From Mucilaginibacter gossypiicola (GTDB taxonomy: Bacteria; Bacteroidota; Bacteroidia; Sphingobacteriales; Sphingobacteriaceae): 64,000 bases of DNA. Shown here one piece after another: positions 32,533 to 40,430 of the stretch (its first letter is position 1; every line of letters begins with the position of its first letter). Location: the NCBI RefSeq assembly GCF_900110105.1, contig NZ_FOCL01000022.1, positions 1 to 64,000 of the forward strand, given 5' to 3'. The position numbers and the translations under genes were made by a program. Below the pieces are notes generated by a model that was not told the DNA's origin, ran no database searches, and saw only the letters and a list, made by a program, of their open reading frames with translations.

Positions 32533-34207
32533 CAGGAAATTTAGCTGGAAAAAGTTCGGGAAAAGATTACTGTACACAGGTCTTGTTTTTGTAGGGTTGC
32601 TGCTGATCGGCTTTATTTACCTTTATTGTGTAGCTATTGATTATCCACCCAAACCAGCAGACCTAAGTAGTTTGCAATTGCAACGCAAACAACCATCACC
32701 GGGATTTTATACCATTGGTGATAACTGGTTCCGGAAAAGCAAGAGCGGTTTGTTTGAGATGTATGTAGAGGGTAAGCCTTTTGAACGAGGGGTAATTAAC
32801 GGGAAGCTGAGCAAAGAGCTGGTGGTTAACCAGGAAGTTTATTTTACCGACCAGATCAACAAGATCATTCCTTCAAAATCCTACCTGTCTTTCCTCAAAT
32901 ATTTCATAGCCTGGTTTAACCGCGATCTGGCTAAAAATGTAAGCGAAGAATATAAAGAGGAGATCTACGGCATCTCGAAATCGGCGTCGGATAAATACCA
33001 GTTTATAGGCTCCAATTATCAGCGGATTCTGAACTACCACGCGGCGCATGATATTGGTCACGCTTTACAGAGCATGGCGCTGGTGGGTTGTACCTCGTTC
33101 GGTACCTGGAACGATCGCTCGGCCGACGGTACCATGATTGTTGGTCGTAATTTTGATTTTTATGTGGGCGATAATTTTGCGCATGATAAGATAGTGGCGT
33201 TCTTCAACCCAAGTGAAGGGCATAAATTCATGACCATTACCTGGGGCGGCTTTGTGGGTGCCGTATCGGGCATGAACGAAAAGGGCCTGAGTGTTACCAT
33301 TAATGCCGATAAAACCAATATTCCATCAGGCTCGGCTACGCCTGTATCTTTAGTGGCCCGCGAAATTTTGCAATATGCCCAAAACATTAATGAGGCCATC
33401 GCGATAGCTAAAAGGCGCAAAATGTTTGTGTCGGAGTCGTTCCTGGTAGCCTCGGCCGAGGATAATAAAGCCGTTGTGATCGAAAAAACACCAGATACGC
33501 TGGATGTATATGATCCGCATCAAAACTATATTGTATGCGCCAATCATTTTCAAAGCAAGGGACTGGCACATTCAAAAGAAAACCTGGTGCAACTGAGCAA
33601 CAGTGCATCGCCGTACCGTTATCAGCGCTTAATGGAACTGCTGAATGCCGAAGGAAAAAACACGGTGCAAAAAACAGTCGATATTTTACGTAACCGCCAG
33701 GGCCTGCATGGCGAAGATATTGGCATGGGCAACGAAAAAGCGCTGAATCAGTTAATCGCCCACCATTCGGTAGTGTTTGAGCCGCAGAAGCTGCTGGTTT
33801 GGGTATCTACGTCGCCATGGCAATTAGGGCAATTTGTGGCCTACGATTTGAAAAAGATCTTTGCCATGAAAGGCATGCAAACCGATCACGAAATTGTTGA
33901 TACGGCGCTGACTATTAAACCGGATACGTTTTTAAATACCAAAGCCTATCATGACTTCATAACTTTCCGCTCGCTAAAGCAAAAAGTATACGATGGCGGA
34001 GAGATCAACCCCGATAGTTTGGTAGCCAGTAACCCGCAGTTTTACCATGCCTATGTTATTGCCGGTGATTATTCATTTAAACATAGTGACTACAAAAAAG
34101 CCATTGGGTATTATAAAACAGCTTTAACAAAAGTGGTAGCTACGGTAAACGAGGAAAACTATATTAAAAAACAGGTTGAAAAATGTACTAAAAAACTAAG
34201 CTCATGA
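32525..34207 (+). CDS. C45-family Ntn acyltransferase/hydrolase, membrane-anchored
   Basis: 560 residues. A single membrane segment (about 15-36) anchors a peptidase C45/acyl-CoA:6-aminopenicillanate acyltransferase-type domain; the likely nucleophile is Cys189 in LVGCTSFGTWNDRSADG, followed by MIVGRNFDFYVGDNF and the WGGFVGAVSGMNEKGLSVTIN strand pair. C-terminal residues ~490-555 look like a tetratricopeptide pair. In this family the Cys usually becomes N-terminal by self-cleavage and the enzyme moves or hydrolyses acyl groups at amide bonds. A role in amide or ester bond formation to the polyene acid outside the inner membrane is inference. Confidence 0.8.
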   Translation: MRNRKFSWKKFGKRLLYTGLVFVGLLLIGFIYLYCVAIDYPPKPADLSSLQLQRKQPSPGFYTIGDNWFRKSKSGLFEMYVEGKPFERGVINGKLSKELVVNQEVYFTDQINKIIPSKSYLSFLKYFIAWFNRDLAKNVSEEYKEEIYGISKSASDKYQFIGSNYQRILNYHAAHDIGHALQSMALVGCTSFGTWNDRSADGTMIVGRNFDFYVGDNFAHDKIVAFFNPSEGHKFMTITWGGFVGAVSGMNEKGLSVTINADKTNIPSGSATPVSLVAREILQYAQNINEAIAIAKRRKMFVSESFLVASAEDNKAVVIEKTPDTLDVYDPHQNYIVCANHFQSKGLAHSKENLVQLSNSASPYRYQRLMELLNAEGKNTVQKTVDILRNRQGLHGEDIGMGNEKALNQLIAHHSVVFEPQKLLVWVSTSPWQLGQFVAYDLKKIFAMKGMQTDHEIVDTALTIKPDTFLNTKAYHDFITFRSLKQKVYDGGEINPDSLVASNPQFYHAYVIAGDYSFKHSDYKKAIGYYKTALTKVVATVNEENYIKKQVEKCTKKLSS

Positions 34208-34581
34208 CAGTTGCAGGTGTAGGTATTGATATGATAGAAGTGGAACGCGTGCAAAGCAGCATCGCCAAAGAACAGGGCTTCCGTGAGCTTGTTTTTTCGG
34301 AAAGGGAAATAGCCTATTGCGAGAGCAAGGCTAACAAGTATCAGCACTATGCCGCCCGCTTTGCCGCCAAGGAAGCTTTTTTTAAGGCGCTGGGTACCGG
34401 CTGGCTAAAGGATACCGCCTTTAACGAAATTGAGATCAGCAATGACGAAAGCGGTAAGCCATGCCTTGAACCCATTGGCGAAAGCGCAGTGGTGATCAAC
34501 CGCAACGGTCCGCTGAAAATCTCCGTATCATTAACCCATTTAAAAACAATGGCATCTGCCGTGGTAATTATTGAAAAGTGA
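34204..34581 (+). CDS. acpS: Holo-ACP synthase (4'-phosphopantetheinyl transferase)
   Basis: 125 residues with GIDMIEVERV (about 6-15, metal-binding Asp8) and RFAAKEAFFKALGTG (about 53-67, metal-binding Glu), the AcpS-type signature. It transfers phosphopantetheine from CoA to the Ser of ACPs and would activate the two carrier proteins of the locus. A dedicated copy within the locus is expected for such systems. Overlaps both neighbours by 4 bases (ATGA/GTGA junctions). Confidence 0.92.
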   Translation: MTVAGVGIDMIEVERVQSSIAKEQGFRELVFSEREIAYCESKANKYQHYAARFAAKEAFFKALGTGWLKDTAFNEIEISNDESGKPCLEPIGESAVVINRNGPLKISVSLTHLKTMASAVVIIEK

Positions 34582-35879
34582 TAGTATCTCCGCCTAAATC
34601 ATTAGCATACCAACCCAGACACGAGGTTGTTAACATACAGGAACAAAAACTGCAGGAGTTATTGGCCTACCTCAGTCAGAATTCGCCGTTTTATAAAGAC
34701 CTTTTTGCTAAACATGATATCGATATCAGCCAAATCAAAACCCTTGATGATCTGCGGTTGATCCCAACTACCACCAAAGAAGACCTTCAAAAACGCAATG
34801 ATGATTTTTTATGCGTTGAACGGGGGAAGATCATCGAGTACAGCTCTACTTCGGGTACTTTAGGCAGCCCGGTAACCATAGCCCTTACCGAGGGCGACCT
34901 GGAGCGGCTGGCCTACAATGAATACAATTCCTTTACCTGTGCCGATGGCTCTCCTGTTGATCTGTACCAATTGATGCTCACGCTCGACAGGCAGTTTATG
35001 GCAGGGATGGCTTATTACTCCGGCATCCGGAAAATTGGCGCGGGCATTATCCGTTTAGGCCCGGGTGTGCCGTCGTTGCAATGGGAAACCATTTTAAGGC
35101 TGAAACCTACGGCTATAGTTGCCGTACCGTCGTTTATTTTAAAACTGATCCAGTTTGCGCAGGAGCATAGCATCGATATCAATGCATCGTCGGTTAAAAA
35201 GGCGGTTTGTATTGGCGAGAATATCCGCAACACAGATTTTAGCCTGAACATCCTCGGCCAAAAGATCACCGAAGCCTGGGATATCAAACTTTATTCAACC
35301 TATGCTTCTACCGAAATGCAAACCGCTTTTACTGAATGCGGTGAGGGTAGGGGCGGCCATCACCAGCCCGAATTATTGATAGTAGAAGTATTGGATGAGC
35401 ATAACAACCCCGTTGCTCCTGGCGAATCCGGCGAGGTTACCATTACCACGCTTGGCGTTGAGGGAATGCCGTTGCTCCGTTATAAAACCGGAGATATCTG
35501 TCATTATTTTGATGAGCCCTGCGCTTGCGGACGCACCAGTATCCGGCTGTCATCCATAGTTGGCCGTAAAAAGCAGATGATCAAATTTAAGGGCACCACA
35601 CTTTACCCGCCGGCTTTATTTGATTTGCTGAACGGTATGGAAGAGATCAAAGATTTTGTGGCCGAGGTATACTCCAATGACATCGGCATGGATGAGGTGT
35701 TACTGCACCTGCTGCCTGTAAGTTATACCGATGAGTGCGACCGGAAGATTCGCGCCAATTTACAGGCCCGCTTAAGGGTGAGCCCGCATATTACTTATCT
35801 AAAGCACGATGAAATGCAGAAATTACAATTCCCCGAAGCAGTAAGGAAGCCGGTTAAATTTATCGATAAAAGAAAGTAA
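34578..35879 (+). CDS. Aryl-acid adenylating enzyme (phenylacetate-CoA ligase-like)
   Basis: 433 residues of the PaaK branch of the ANL superfamily: P-loop YSSTSGTLGSPV (88-99), YASTE at 242-246, LRYKTGDIC near 300, and C-terminal GRKKQMIKFKGTTLYP. GTG start, overlapping the acpS stop by 4 bases. It likely adenylates 4-coumarate (from the ammonia-lyase) and passes it to ACP or CoA. Cys-rich DEPCACGRT at about 310-318 is a PaaK-type feature. It is the last gene of the rightward arm, so starter supply is split between the two ends of the locus. Confidence 0.87.
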   Translation: MIVSPPKSLAYQPRHEVVNIQEQKLQELLAYLSQNSPFYKDLFAKHDIDISQIKTLDDLRLIPTTTKEDLQKRNDDFLCVERGKIIEYSSTSGTLGSPVTIALTEGDLERLAYNEYNSFTCADGSPVDLYQLMLTLDRQFMAGMAYYSGIRKIGAGIIRLGPGVPSLQWETILRLKPTAIVAVPSFILKLIQFAQEHSIDINASSVKKAVCIGENIRNTDFSLNILGQKITEAWDIKLYSTYASTEMQTAFTECGEGRGGHHQPELLIVEVLDEHNNPVAPGESGEVTITTLGVEGMPLLRYKTGDICHYFDEPCACGRTSIRLSSIVGRKKQMIKFKGTTLYPPALFDLLNGMEEIKDFVAEVYSNDIGMDEVLLHLLPVSYTDECDRKIRANLQARLRVSPHITYLKHDEMQKLQFPEAVRKPVKFIDKRK

Positions 35880-35891
35880 GCTATTATGTGC

Positions 35892-35899
35892 TAACTTTG
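35892..35899 (+). promoter_or_regulatory. Candidate -7 promoter element of the antiporter gene
   Basis: TAACTTTG matches TAnnTTTG exactly and ends only 4 bases before ATG 35904, so the transcript would have almost no leader. A start further into the gene is not attractive because the N-terminus reads well. Confidence 0.45.
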
Positions 35900-35903
35900 C
35901 TAT

Positions 35904-37154
35904 ATGCATAATGCCGATATCCTGGGCCGGTTAACGCAGCAGTTTGAACTGCCGTTTAGTAACCCGGTGCTTGTTTTTTCGCTGATATTGTTGATCATTT
36001 TACTTGCGCCTATTGTTATGGGCAAGTTCAGGTTTCCGGGCATCGTAGGCTTTATTTTGGCAGGGATAGCTATCGGGCCGCATGGGTTAAACCTGCTCCG
36101 GAAAAACTCGGCTGTTGATCTGTTCTCTACCATTGGCTTGTTATATATCATGTTCATTGCCGGTGTTGAGCTCGATCTGAACGAGTTCAAACAGAAAAAA
36201 CACAAAAGCCTGGTGTTTGGCTTTTTTACGTTTTGTATCCCGATACTCATTGGCTTCCCGATATGTTATTACCTGCTGGGATATCCGCTGATCACATCGG
36301 CCTTAACTGCCAGTATGTTTGCTACCCATACGCTGGTAGCTTATCCTATTGTAAGTAAATACGGCATGGCTAAAAATGAAGCGGTTGCCATTAGCGTTGG
36401 CGGTACTATCCTCACCGACACCGCAGTGCTGATATTATTGCCTGTAATTATGGGGGCAAAAAGCGGCGGCCTGGGCTTTAGTTTTTGGCTGCAGCTGATG
36501 ATCTCGCTGTCGATATTCGCTTTTATTATGTTTGTGCTGATCCCGCCATTGGCACGCTGGTTTTTTAACCGCTATCGCGATAACAAAACATTGCCGTATG
36601 TATTTGTGCTATTCATTGTATTTCTGTCGGCTTTTCTTTCGCAGCTGGCCGGGGTTGAGCCTATTATCGGTGCTTTTGTTGCCGGGCTGGCGCTGAACAA
36701 AGCGGTACAACAATCGCAGCCATTAATGCACCGGATCGATTTTGTGGGCAACGCTATATTCATCCCATTCTTCTTGATCAGTGTAGGGATGCTGGTTGAT
36801 TTAAGGGTACTTACCCGTGGCCCGCAGGCTACCATTGTGGCGGTGAGCCTTACGCTTGGCGCTTTGTTAGGTAAATGGCTGGCTGCATTATCCACTCAAA
36901 AAATATTCAAATATTCGGCTACGCAGCGTACCCTTATTTTCGGGTTAAGTAGTGCACATGCGGCGGCTACGCTGGCCATTATACTGGTTGGCTTTAAAGC
37001 GCAGATCATTGATGATAATATTTTGAATGGAACAATCATCCTGATATTGGTTACCTGTGTAGTGGCCTCATTTGCCACTGAGCGCGCCAGTAAGAATCTG
37101 GTTAACCAACCCGGTGAGCAGGAAGCTTTAACGGAAGAACAGCCTGTTGGCTAA
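35904..37154 (+). CDS. Cation:proton antiporter (CPA2/Kef-type)
   Basis: 416 residues, about twelve hydrophobic segments, with the CPA2 pattern FRFPGIVGFILAGIAIGPHGL near residues 42-64, LYIMFIAGVELDL and the GFRTGFR-like PFFLISVGMLVDL late block. It exchanges K+ or Na+ for H+ across the inner membrane. There is no C-terminal TrkA-N nucleotide-binding domain; the protein stops after the last helix with a short acidic tail. Probably unrelated to the pigment locus upstream; its own promoter-like box lies just before the start. Confidence 0.85.
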   Translation: MHNADILGRLTQQFELPFSNPVLVFSLILLIILLAPIVMGKFRFPGIVGFILAGIAIGPHGLNLLRKNSAVDLFSTIGLLYIMFIAGVELDLNEFKQKKHKSLVFGFFTFCIPILIGFPICYYLLGYPLITSALTASMFATHTLVAYPIVSKYGMAKNEAVAISVGGTILTDTAVLILLPVIMGAKSGGLGFSFWLQLMISLSIFAFIMFVLIPPLARWFFNRYRDNKTLPYVFVLFIVFLSAFLSQLAGVEPIIGAFVAGLALNKAVQQSQPLMHRIDFVGNAIFIPFFLISVGMLVDLRVLTRGPQATIVAVSLTLGALLGKWLAALSTQKIFKYSATQRTLIFGLSSAHAAATLAIILVGFKAQIIDDNILNGTIILILVTCVVASFATERASKNLVNQPGEQEALTEEQPVG

Positions 37155-37370
37155 TCTAAAAATATCATTTAGAGCAGGGGTGGACTAAGAGATGGGGCGA
37201 AAGAGAAATCTTCTACATCATACTCTGCAATTATACCTGTAAAAGAAGTGCGTACAAGATTTCTCCCTCCCCCTGGTGCGAAAGCCCCTTCCTTGGGTCG
37301 TCGAAATGACGCTTTTATATAGGCCGTTGTTGGTATTGTCTCCAACAACAGCTCCGTAGTTTTATCCCGC
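37155..37370. other. Gene-free spacer with repeat scraps
   Basis: Contains CCCTCCCCCTGGTGCGAAAGC and a TCGTCGAAATGACG fragment of the kind seen in dispersed repeats, then TTGTTGGTATTGTCTCCAACAA, a short hairpin that may end both convergent genes. No open frame of note. Confidence 0.5.
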
Positions 37371-38063
37371 CTACTGTTCCTCTTCCGTTAGTTTCAGCAA
37401 AGTGGTTTCATTTTTTATGCGGATGCTTTTGCCGGATATTTCGATGATCTGCTCGTCGATAAAATCATTTATGGTGCGGAACAGTGATTCATAGGCCGCC
37501 CCGGTAAATGAGGCCAGGTCCTGCCGGGTAAGTTCAATATTGATAAAACCTTCTTCGTTAAGTCCGAATTTGTTTCTGAGCGAAATGAAAGCCTGCGCTA
37601 CACGGCCTTTAACCGGCATGTGCGCCAGGTTGCGCATGCGTTTTTCTGACTCCTGCAGTTCGTTGGCAAAAAAACGCATCAGCTTAATAACAAAATTATT
37701 GTTAACCTGCAGGGTGCTTTCAAAAAAAGACATTTCGATATAACAAATTATACCTGCCTCAATGGCCGTGGCCGAAACCGGGTAAAACTCGGTACTGCCT
37801 AAGCCAAGGTGACCAACAATATCTCCTTCGCGGGCAAAACGGAGGATGAGCTCTTTTTCCTTATCCCACTTTTTATGAACCTTTACCGTGCCCGAATAAA
37901 CAAAGTAAATGCCGGTAACGGGATCGCCTTCTTTAAAGATCTGCTGCCCTTTTTTTACAACGATATTTTTCCTTGCGGCGCTGATGGCCGGGATCCAGTC
38001 GGGCAAACAATGAGTGCATAAAAAGCAGGTTCCCAAATCGCATTTATCTTTGTTTTTTACCAT
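37371..38063 (-). CDS. CRP/FNR-family regulator with cysteine-rich N-terminus
   Basis: 230 residues. The N-terminus is KCDLGTCFLCTHCLPDW: Cys8, Cys13, Cys16 and Cys19, spaced CX4CX2CX2C, well suited to bind a metal or iron-sulfur cluster. A cNMP-type barrel follows (about 30-145), then the dimer helix and a winged helix-turn-helix (LTRQDLASFTGAAYESLFRTINDF, ~175-200). The pattern is like FNR in principle but not in spacing. A redox or metal-sensing role is inferred. It lies next to a small membrane gene and a ClC channel gene that has a palindrome ahead of it. Confidence 0.88.
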   Translation of the reverse strand: MVKNKDKCDLGTCFLCTHCLPDWIPAISAARKNIVVKKGQQIFKEGDPVTGIYFVYSGTVKVHKKWDKEKELILRFAREGDIVGHLGLGSTEFYPVSATAIEAGIICYIEMSFFESTLQVNNNFVIKLMRFFANELQESEKRMRNLAHMPVKGRVAQAFISLRNKFGLNEEGFINIELTRQDLASFTGAAYESLFRTINDFIDEQIIEISGKSIRIKNETTLLKLTEEEQ

Positions 38064-38112
38064 TTACTGTAGTTGTATTTAAGCCGGTGCTTTTATAAAA
38101 TGTGCTAATTTA

Positions 38113-38346
38113 TTAAAAGCGGCGACCTTTTGGCTGTTCCCAGGTAGCCATGTTGAAAATAACTCCGAGGCTTAACAGTACCGCACCTCCAAAAACAGGC
38201 CATGGGAATGACCGGATGCCATTAATGTTAATGCTCCAGGGGTGAGAGTCGAACGGATTAACGGTATTCAGGTTCCTGAACAATAATAATCCGGCAATGA
38301 TGCTTACGGCACCTAAAACAGAAAGGATGATACTTGTAATTTTCAT
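38113..38346 (-). CDS. Small two-pass membrane protein
   Basis: 77 residues with two hydrophobic segments (ITSIILSVLGAVSIIAGLLLF and FPWPVFGGAVLLSLGVIFN) joined by a polar loop (NTVNPFDSHPWSININ). The fold is a simple hairpin; the loop has a Pro/His/Trp-rich motif. I recognise no family with known function. Lies 49 bases upstream of the cysteine-rich CRP/FNR gene on the same strand, so they may be co-transcribed. Confidence 0.7.
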   Translation of the reverse strand: MKITSIILSVLGAVSIIAGLLLFRNLNTVNPFDSHPWSININGIRSFPWPVFGGAVLLSLGVIFNMATWEQPKGRRF

Positions 38347-38400
38347 GACTATTGTTTGTGCAATGATTTTTATTAAAAATTAAGCAAATGTTGAATAAAA

Positions 38401-38418
38401 ATATTGCATGTGCAATAT
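38401..38418. promoter_or_regulatory. Palindrome upstream of the ClC gene (possible regulator site)
   Basis: ATATTGCA-TG-TGCAATAT is a perfect 8-bp inverted repeat with a 2-base centre, placed 40 bases before a TACCTTTG box. It lies in the divergent spacer between the small membrane protein and the ClC gene. Confidence 0.5.
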
Positions 38419-38457
38419 AAAATTGAAAATAAAATTTATTTATGCTGCTTTAAGTAT

Positions 38458-38465
38458 TACCTTTG
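38458..38465 (+). promoter_or_regulatory. Candidate -7 promoter element of the ClC gene
   Basis: TACCTTTG fits TAnnTTTG; transcription would begin about 38471, leaving a leader of about 44 bases before ATG 38515. Confidence 0.5.
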
Positions 38466-38514
38466 CAAGAAAAATAGTACAGTCCCCTAAAAATGGAGCG
38501 GGACTAATCAAAAC

Positions 38515-40371
38515 ATGGAAACAAAACAGAACGCCATCCCGGTTTCACCCTCCTTAAATGATCTTTACAATTTTAAATCCGGCTTAAAAGGTACCCGGCA
38601 AATGAAAACAAGGCTGATCTTTATATCAGCAGTTTGTATCCTCATTGCATGCCTCATCAGTATAATTGCCAAAGGACTTGTGTATCTAATAAATGTTGTT
38701 ACCAATATTTCATTTTACGGAACACTGGATGCCAGCTTCCATAGCCCGGCCAACAACCATTTGGGTTTATGGGTAATTGTGATACCGGCAATAGGCGGTA
38801 TTATAGTGGGCTTTATGGCCTTGTACGGTTCAAAGGCCATCAGGGGGCACGGCATACCCGAGGCCATGGAGCAGATACTGGTAAATAAGAGCAAGATAAA
38901 GCCCATTATAACATTTTTGAAGCCAGTATCATCGGCCATTGCCATAGGTACCGGTGGTCCTTTTGGTGCCGAGGGGCCAATTATAGCAACCGGCGGCGCA
39001 CTTGGTTCAACTTTTGGACAGTTATTCAAAATATCGCCCAATGAGCGTAAAATCATTTTGGCGGCGGGGGCAACGGCGGGTATGTCGGCCATATTTGGTA
39101 CGCCCATAGCCGCGGTTTTTTTAGCTATTGAACTGTTGCTGTTCGAGTTTTCGCCCAAGGCAATATTACCTGTGGCGTTGGCTTGTATTACAGGAGCGGC
39201 GGGGCATCATTTATTGTTCGAATCCGGCCCGGTATTCCCGATGCCTGATGTAGATACCCCTTCAAACACTGCACTGGCTGTTTACAGTATTATTGGTTTG
39301 CTAATTGGCTTCATCTCCTTGGGATTAACCAAAATAGTTTATCTGATTGAAGATTATTTTGAAAAGCTGCCTATCCACTGGATGTGGTGGCCTGCAATTG
39401 GCGGTTTAGCGGTAGGTGTTATAGGTTATTTTGCTCCGCATACCCTTGGGGTAGGGTATGATAATATCATTACTATCCTATCGGGCACATTGTCGGTGAT
39501 GTTAATTGTGCGTTTGTGTTTTTTCAAATTCCTCTCGTGGGCTATTGCGCTGGGCAGCGGCACATCTGGTGGTACGCTGGCTCCTTTGTTAACCATTGGC
39601 GGCGCGGCCGGTGCGGCTTTTGGCGCGCTGGTACAGTTAACATTTCCTGATGCTGGTGTAAGCGTTCCGATAGCTGCACTTATTGGCATGGCGGCCATGT
39701 TTGCCGGCGCTTCAAGGGCTTATTTAACCAGCATCACCTTTGCGCTGGAAGCCACCATGCAGTCGCATGCCTTGCTACCCCTGCTTGGTGCCTGTACAGC
39801 ATCATACCTGGTATCATTTTTCCTGATGGAGAATACCATCATGACCGAAAAAATTGCCCGTCGTGGCGTGTACACACCGGATTCGTACGAGCCTGATCTG
39901 CTGCAGGTATTAACTGTAGCTGATGTTAACAATGAAGTAGGTATAACATTAAACAGCAAGAGCACTATAGCCGAAACAAGGGCCCTGCTTACGGGAAATG
40001 ACACTACCCAGAGCTTTTTTATTGTTACCGATAATGATGGCTCTTATGCCGGGATGGTTAGCCTGGCCGATATTTATAACCATAGCACTGCTGCCGAACT
40101 TACCATTGGTAGCATCACCAGGGCAAGTAAACAGGCTGTAAAGAGCAATGATCCGCTGAAACGTGCTATGGAGATTATGGCCGAAGAATCGGTAGAGGTA
40201 CTTCCTGTAATTGCAGAAGGAAATACTATAGCCGGGAAAATATCCTACAAAGAGATCCTGAATACCTACTATCATTATATTGATGAGAACAGGCAAAAAA
40301 ATACGCAGATCTCCCTTAAGCGGCGCAGGCTCAAAATGGCCGCTAATGGTCGAAGCAAGGCTAAATCGTAA
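38515..40371 (+). CDS. ClC-family chloride channel/transporter with CBS pair
   Basis: 618 residues. The membrane part (about 30-435) has the ClC ion-pathway motifs: GHGIPEAME, then GTGGPFGAEGPIIATGG carrying the gating-type Glu, and the later GTSGGTLAPLL. Two CBS domains follow (about 460-590, ADVNNEVGITLNSKSTIAETRALL and EESVEVLPVIAEGNTIAGKISY), which often sense adenine nucleotides. The retained Glu in GAEGP favours H+/Cl- exchange over a pure channel. A basic tail ends the protein (KRRRLKMAANGRSKAKS). Confidence 0.9.
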   Translation: METKQNAIPVSPSLNDLYNFKSGLKGTRQMKTRLIFISAVCILIACLISIIAKGLVYLINVVTNISFYGTLDASFHSPANNHLGLWVIVIPAIGGIIVGFMALYGSKAIRGHGIPEAMEQILVNKSKIKPIITFLKPVSSAIAIGTGGPFGAEGPIIATGGALGSTFGQLFKISPNERKIILAAGATAGMSAIFGTPIAAVFLAIELLLFEFSPKAILPVALACITGAAGHHLLFESGPVFPMPDVDTPSNTALAVYSIIGLLIGFISLGLTKIVYLIEDYFEKLPIHWMWWPAIGGLAVGVIGYFAPHTLGVGYDNIITILSGTLSVMLIVRLCFFKFLSWAIALGSGTSGGTLAPLLTIGGAAGAAFGALVQLTFPDAGVSVPIAALIGMAAMFAGASRAYLTSITFALEATMQSHALLPLLGACTASYLVSFFLMENTIMTEKIARRGVYTPDSYEPDLLQVLTVADVNNEVGITLNSKSTIAETRALLTGNDTTQSFFIVTDNDGSYAGMVSLADIYNHSTAAELTIGSITRASKQAVKSNDPLKRAMEIMAEESVEVLPVIAEGNTIAGKISYKEILNTYYHYIDENRQKNTQISLKRRRLKMAANGRSKAKS

Positions 40372-40394
40372 AAACGCTTTTGTTTAAATTAATG

Positions 40395-40430
40395 TGAACC
40401 CCGTTTGATGTAAGGTCAGGCGGGGTTTTA
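40395..40430. terminator. Bidirectional terminator between convergent genes
   Basis: AACCCCG (40397-40403) pairs with CGGGGTT (40421-40427) and the stem is followed by T residues on the plus strand and preceded by A residues, so it may serve both the ClC gene and the leftward FG-GAP gene. Confidence 0.6.
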
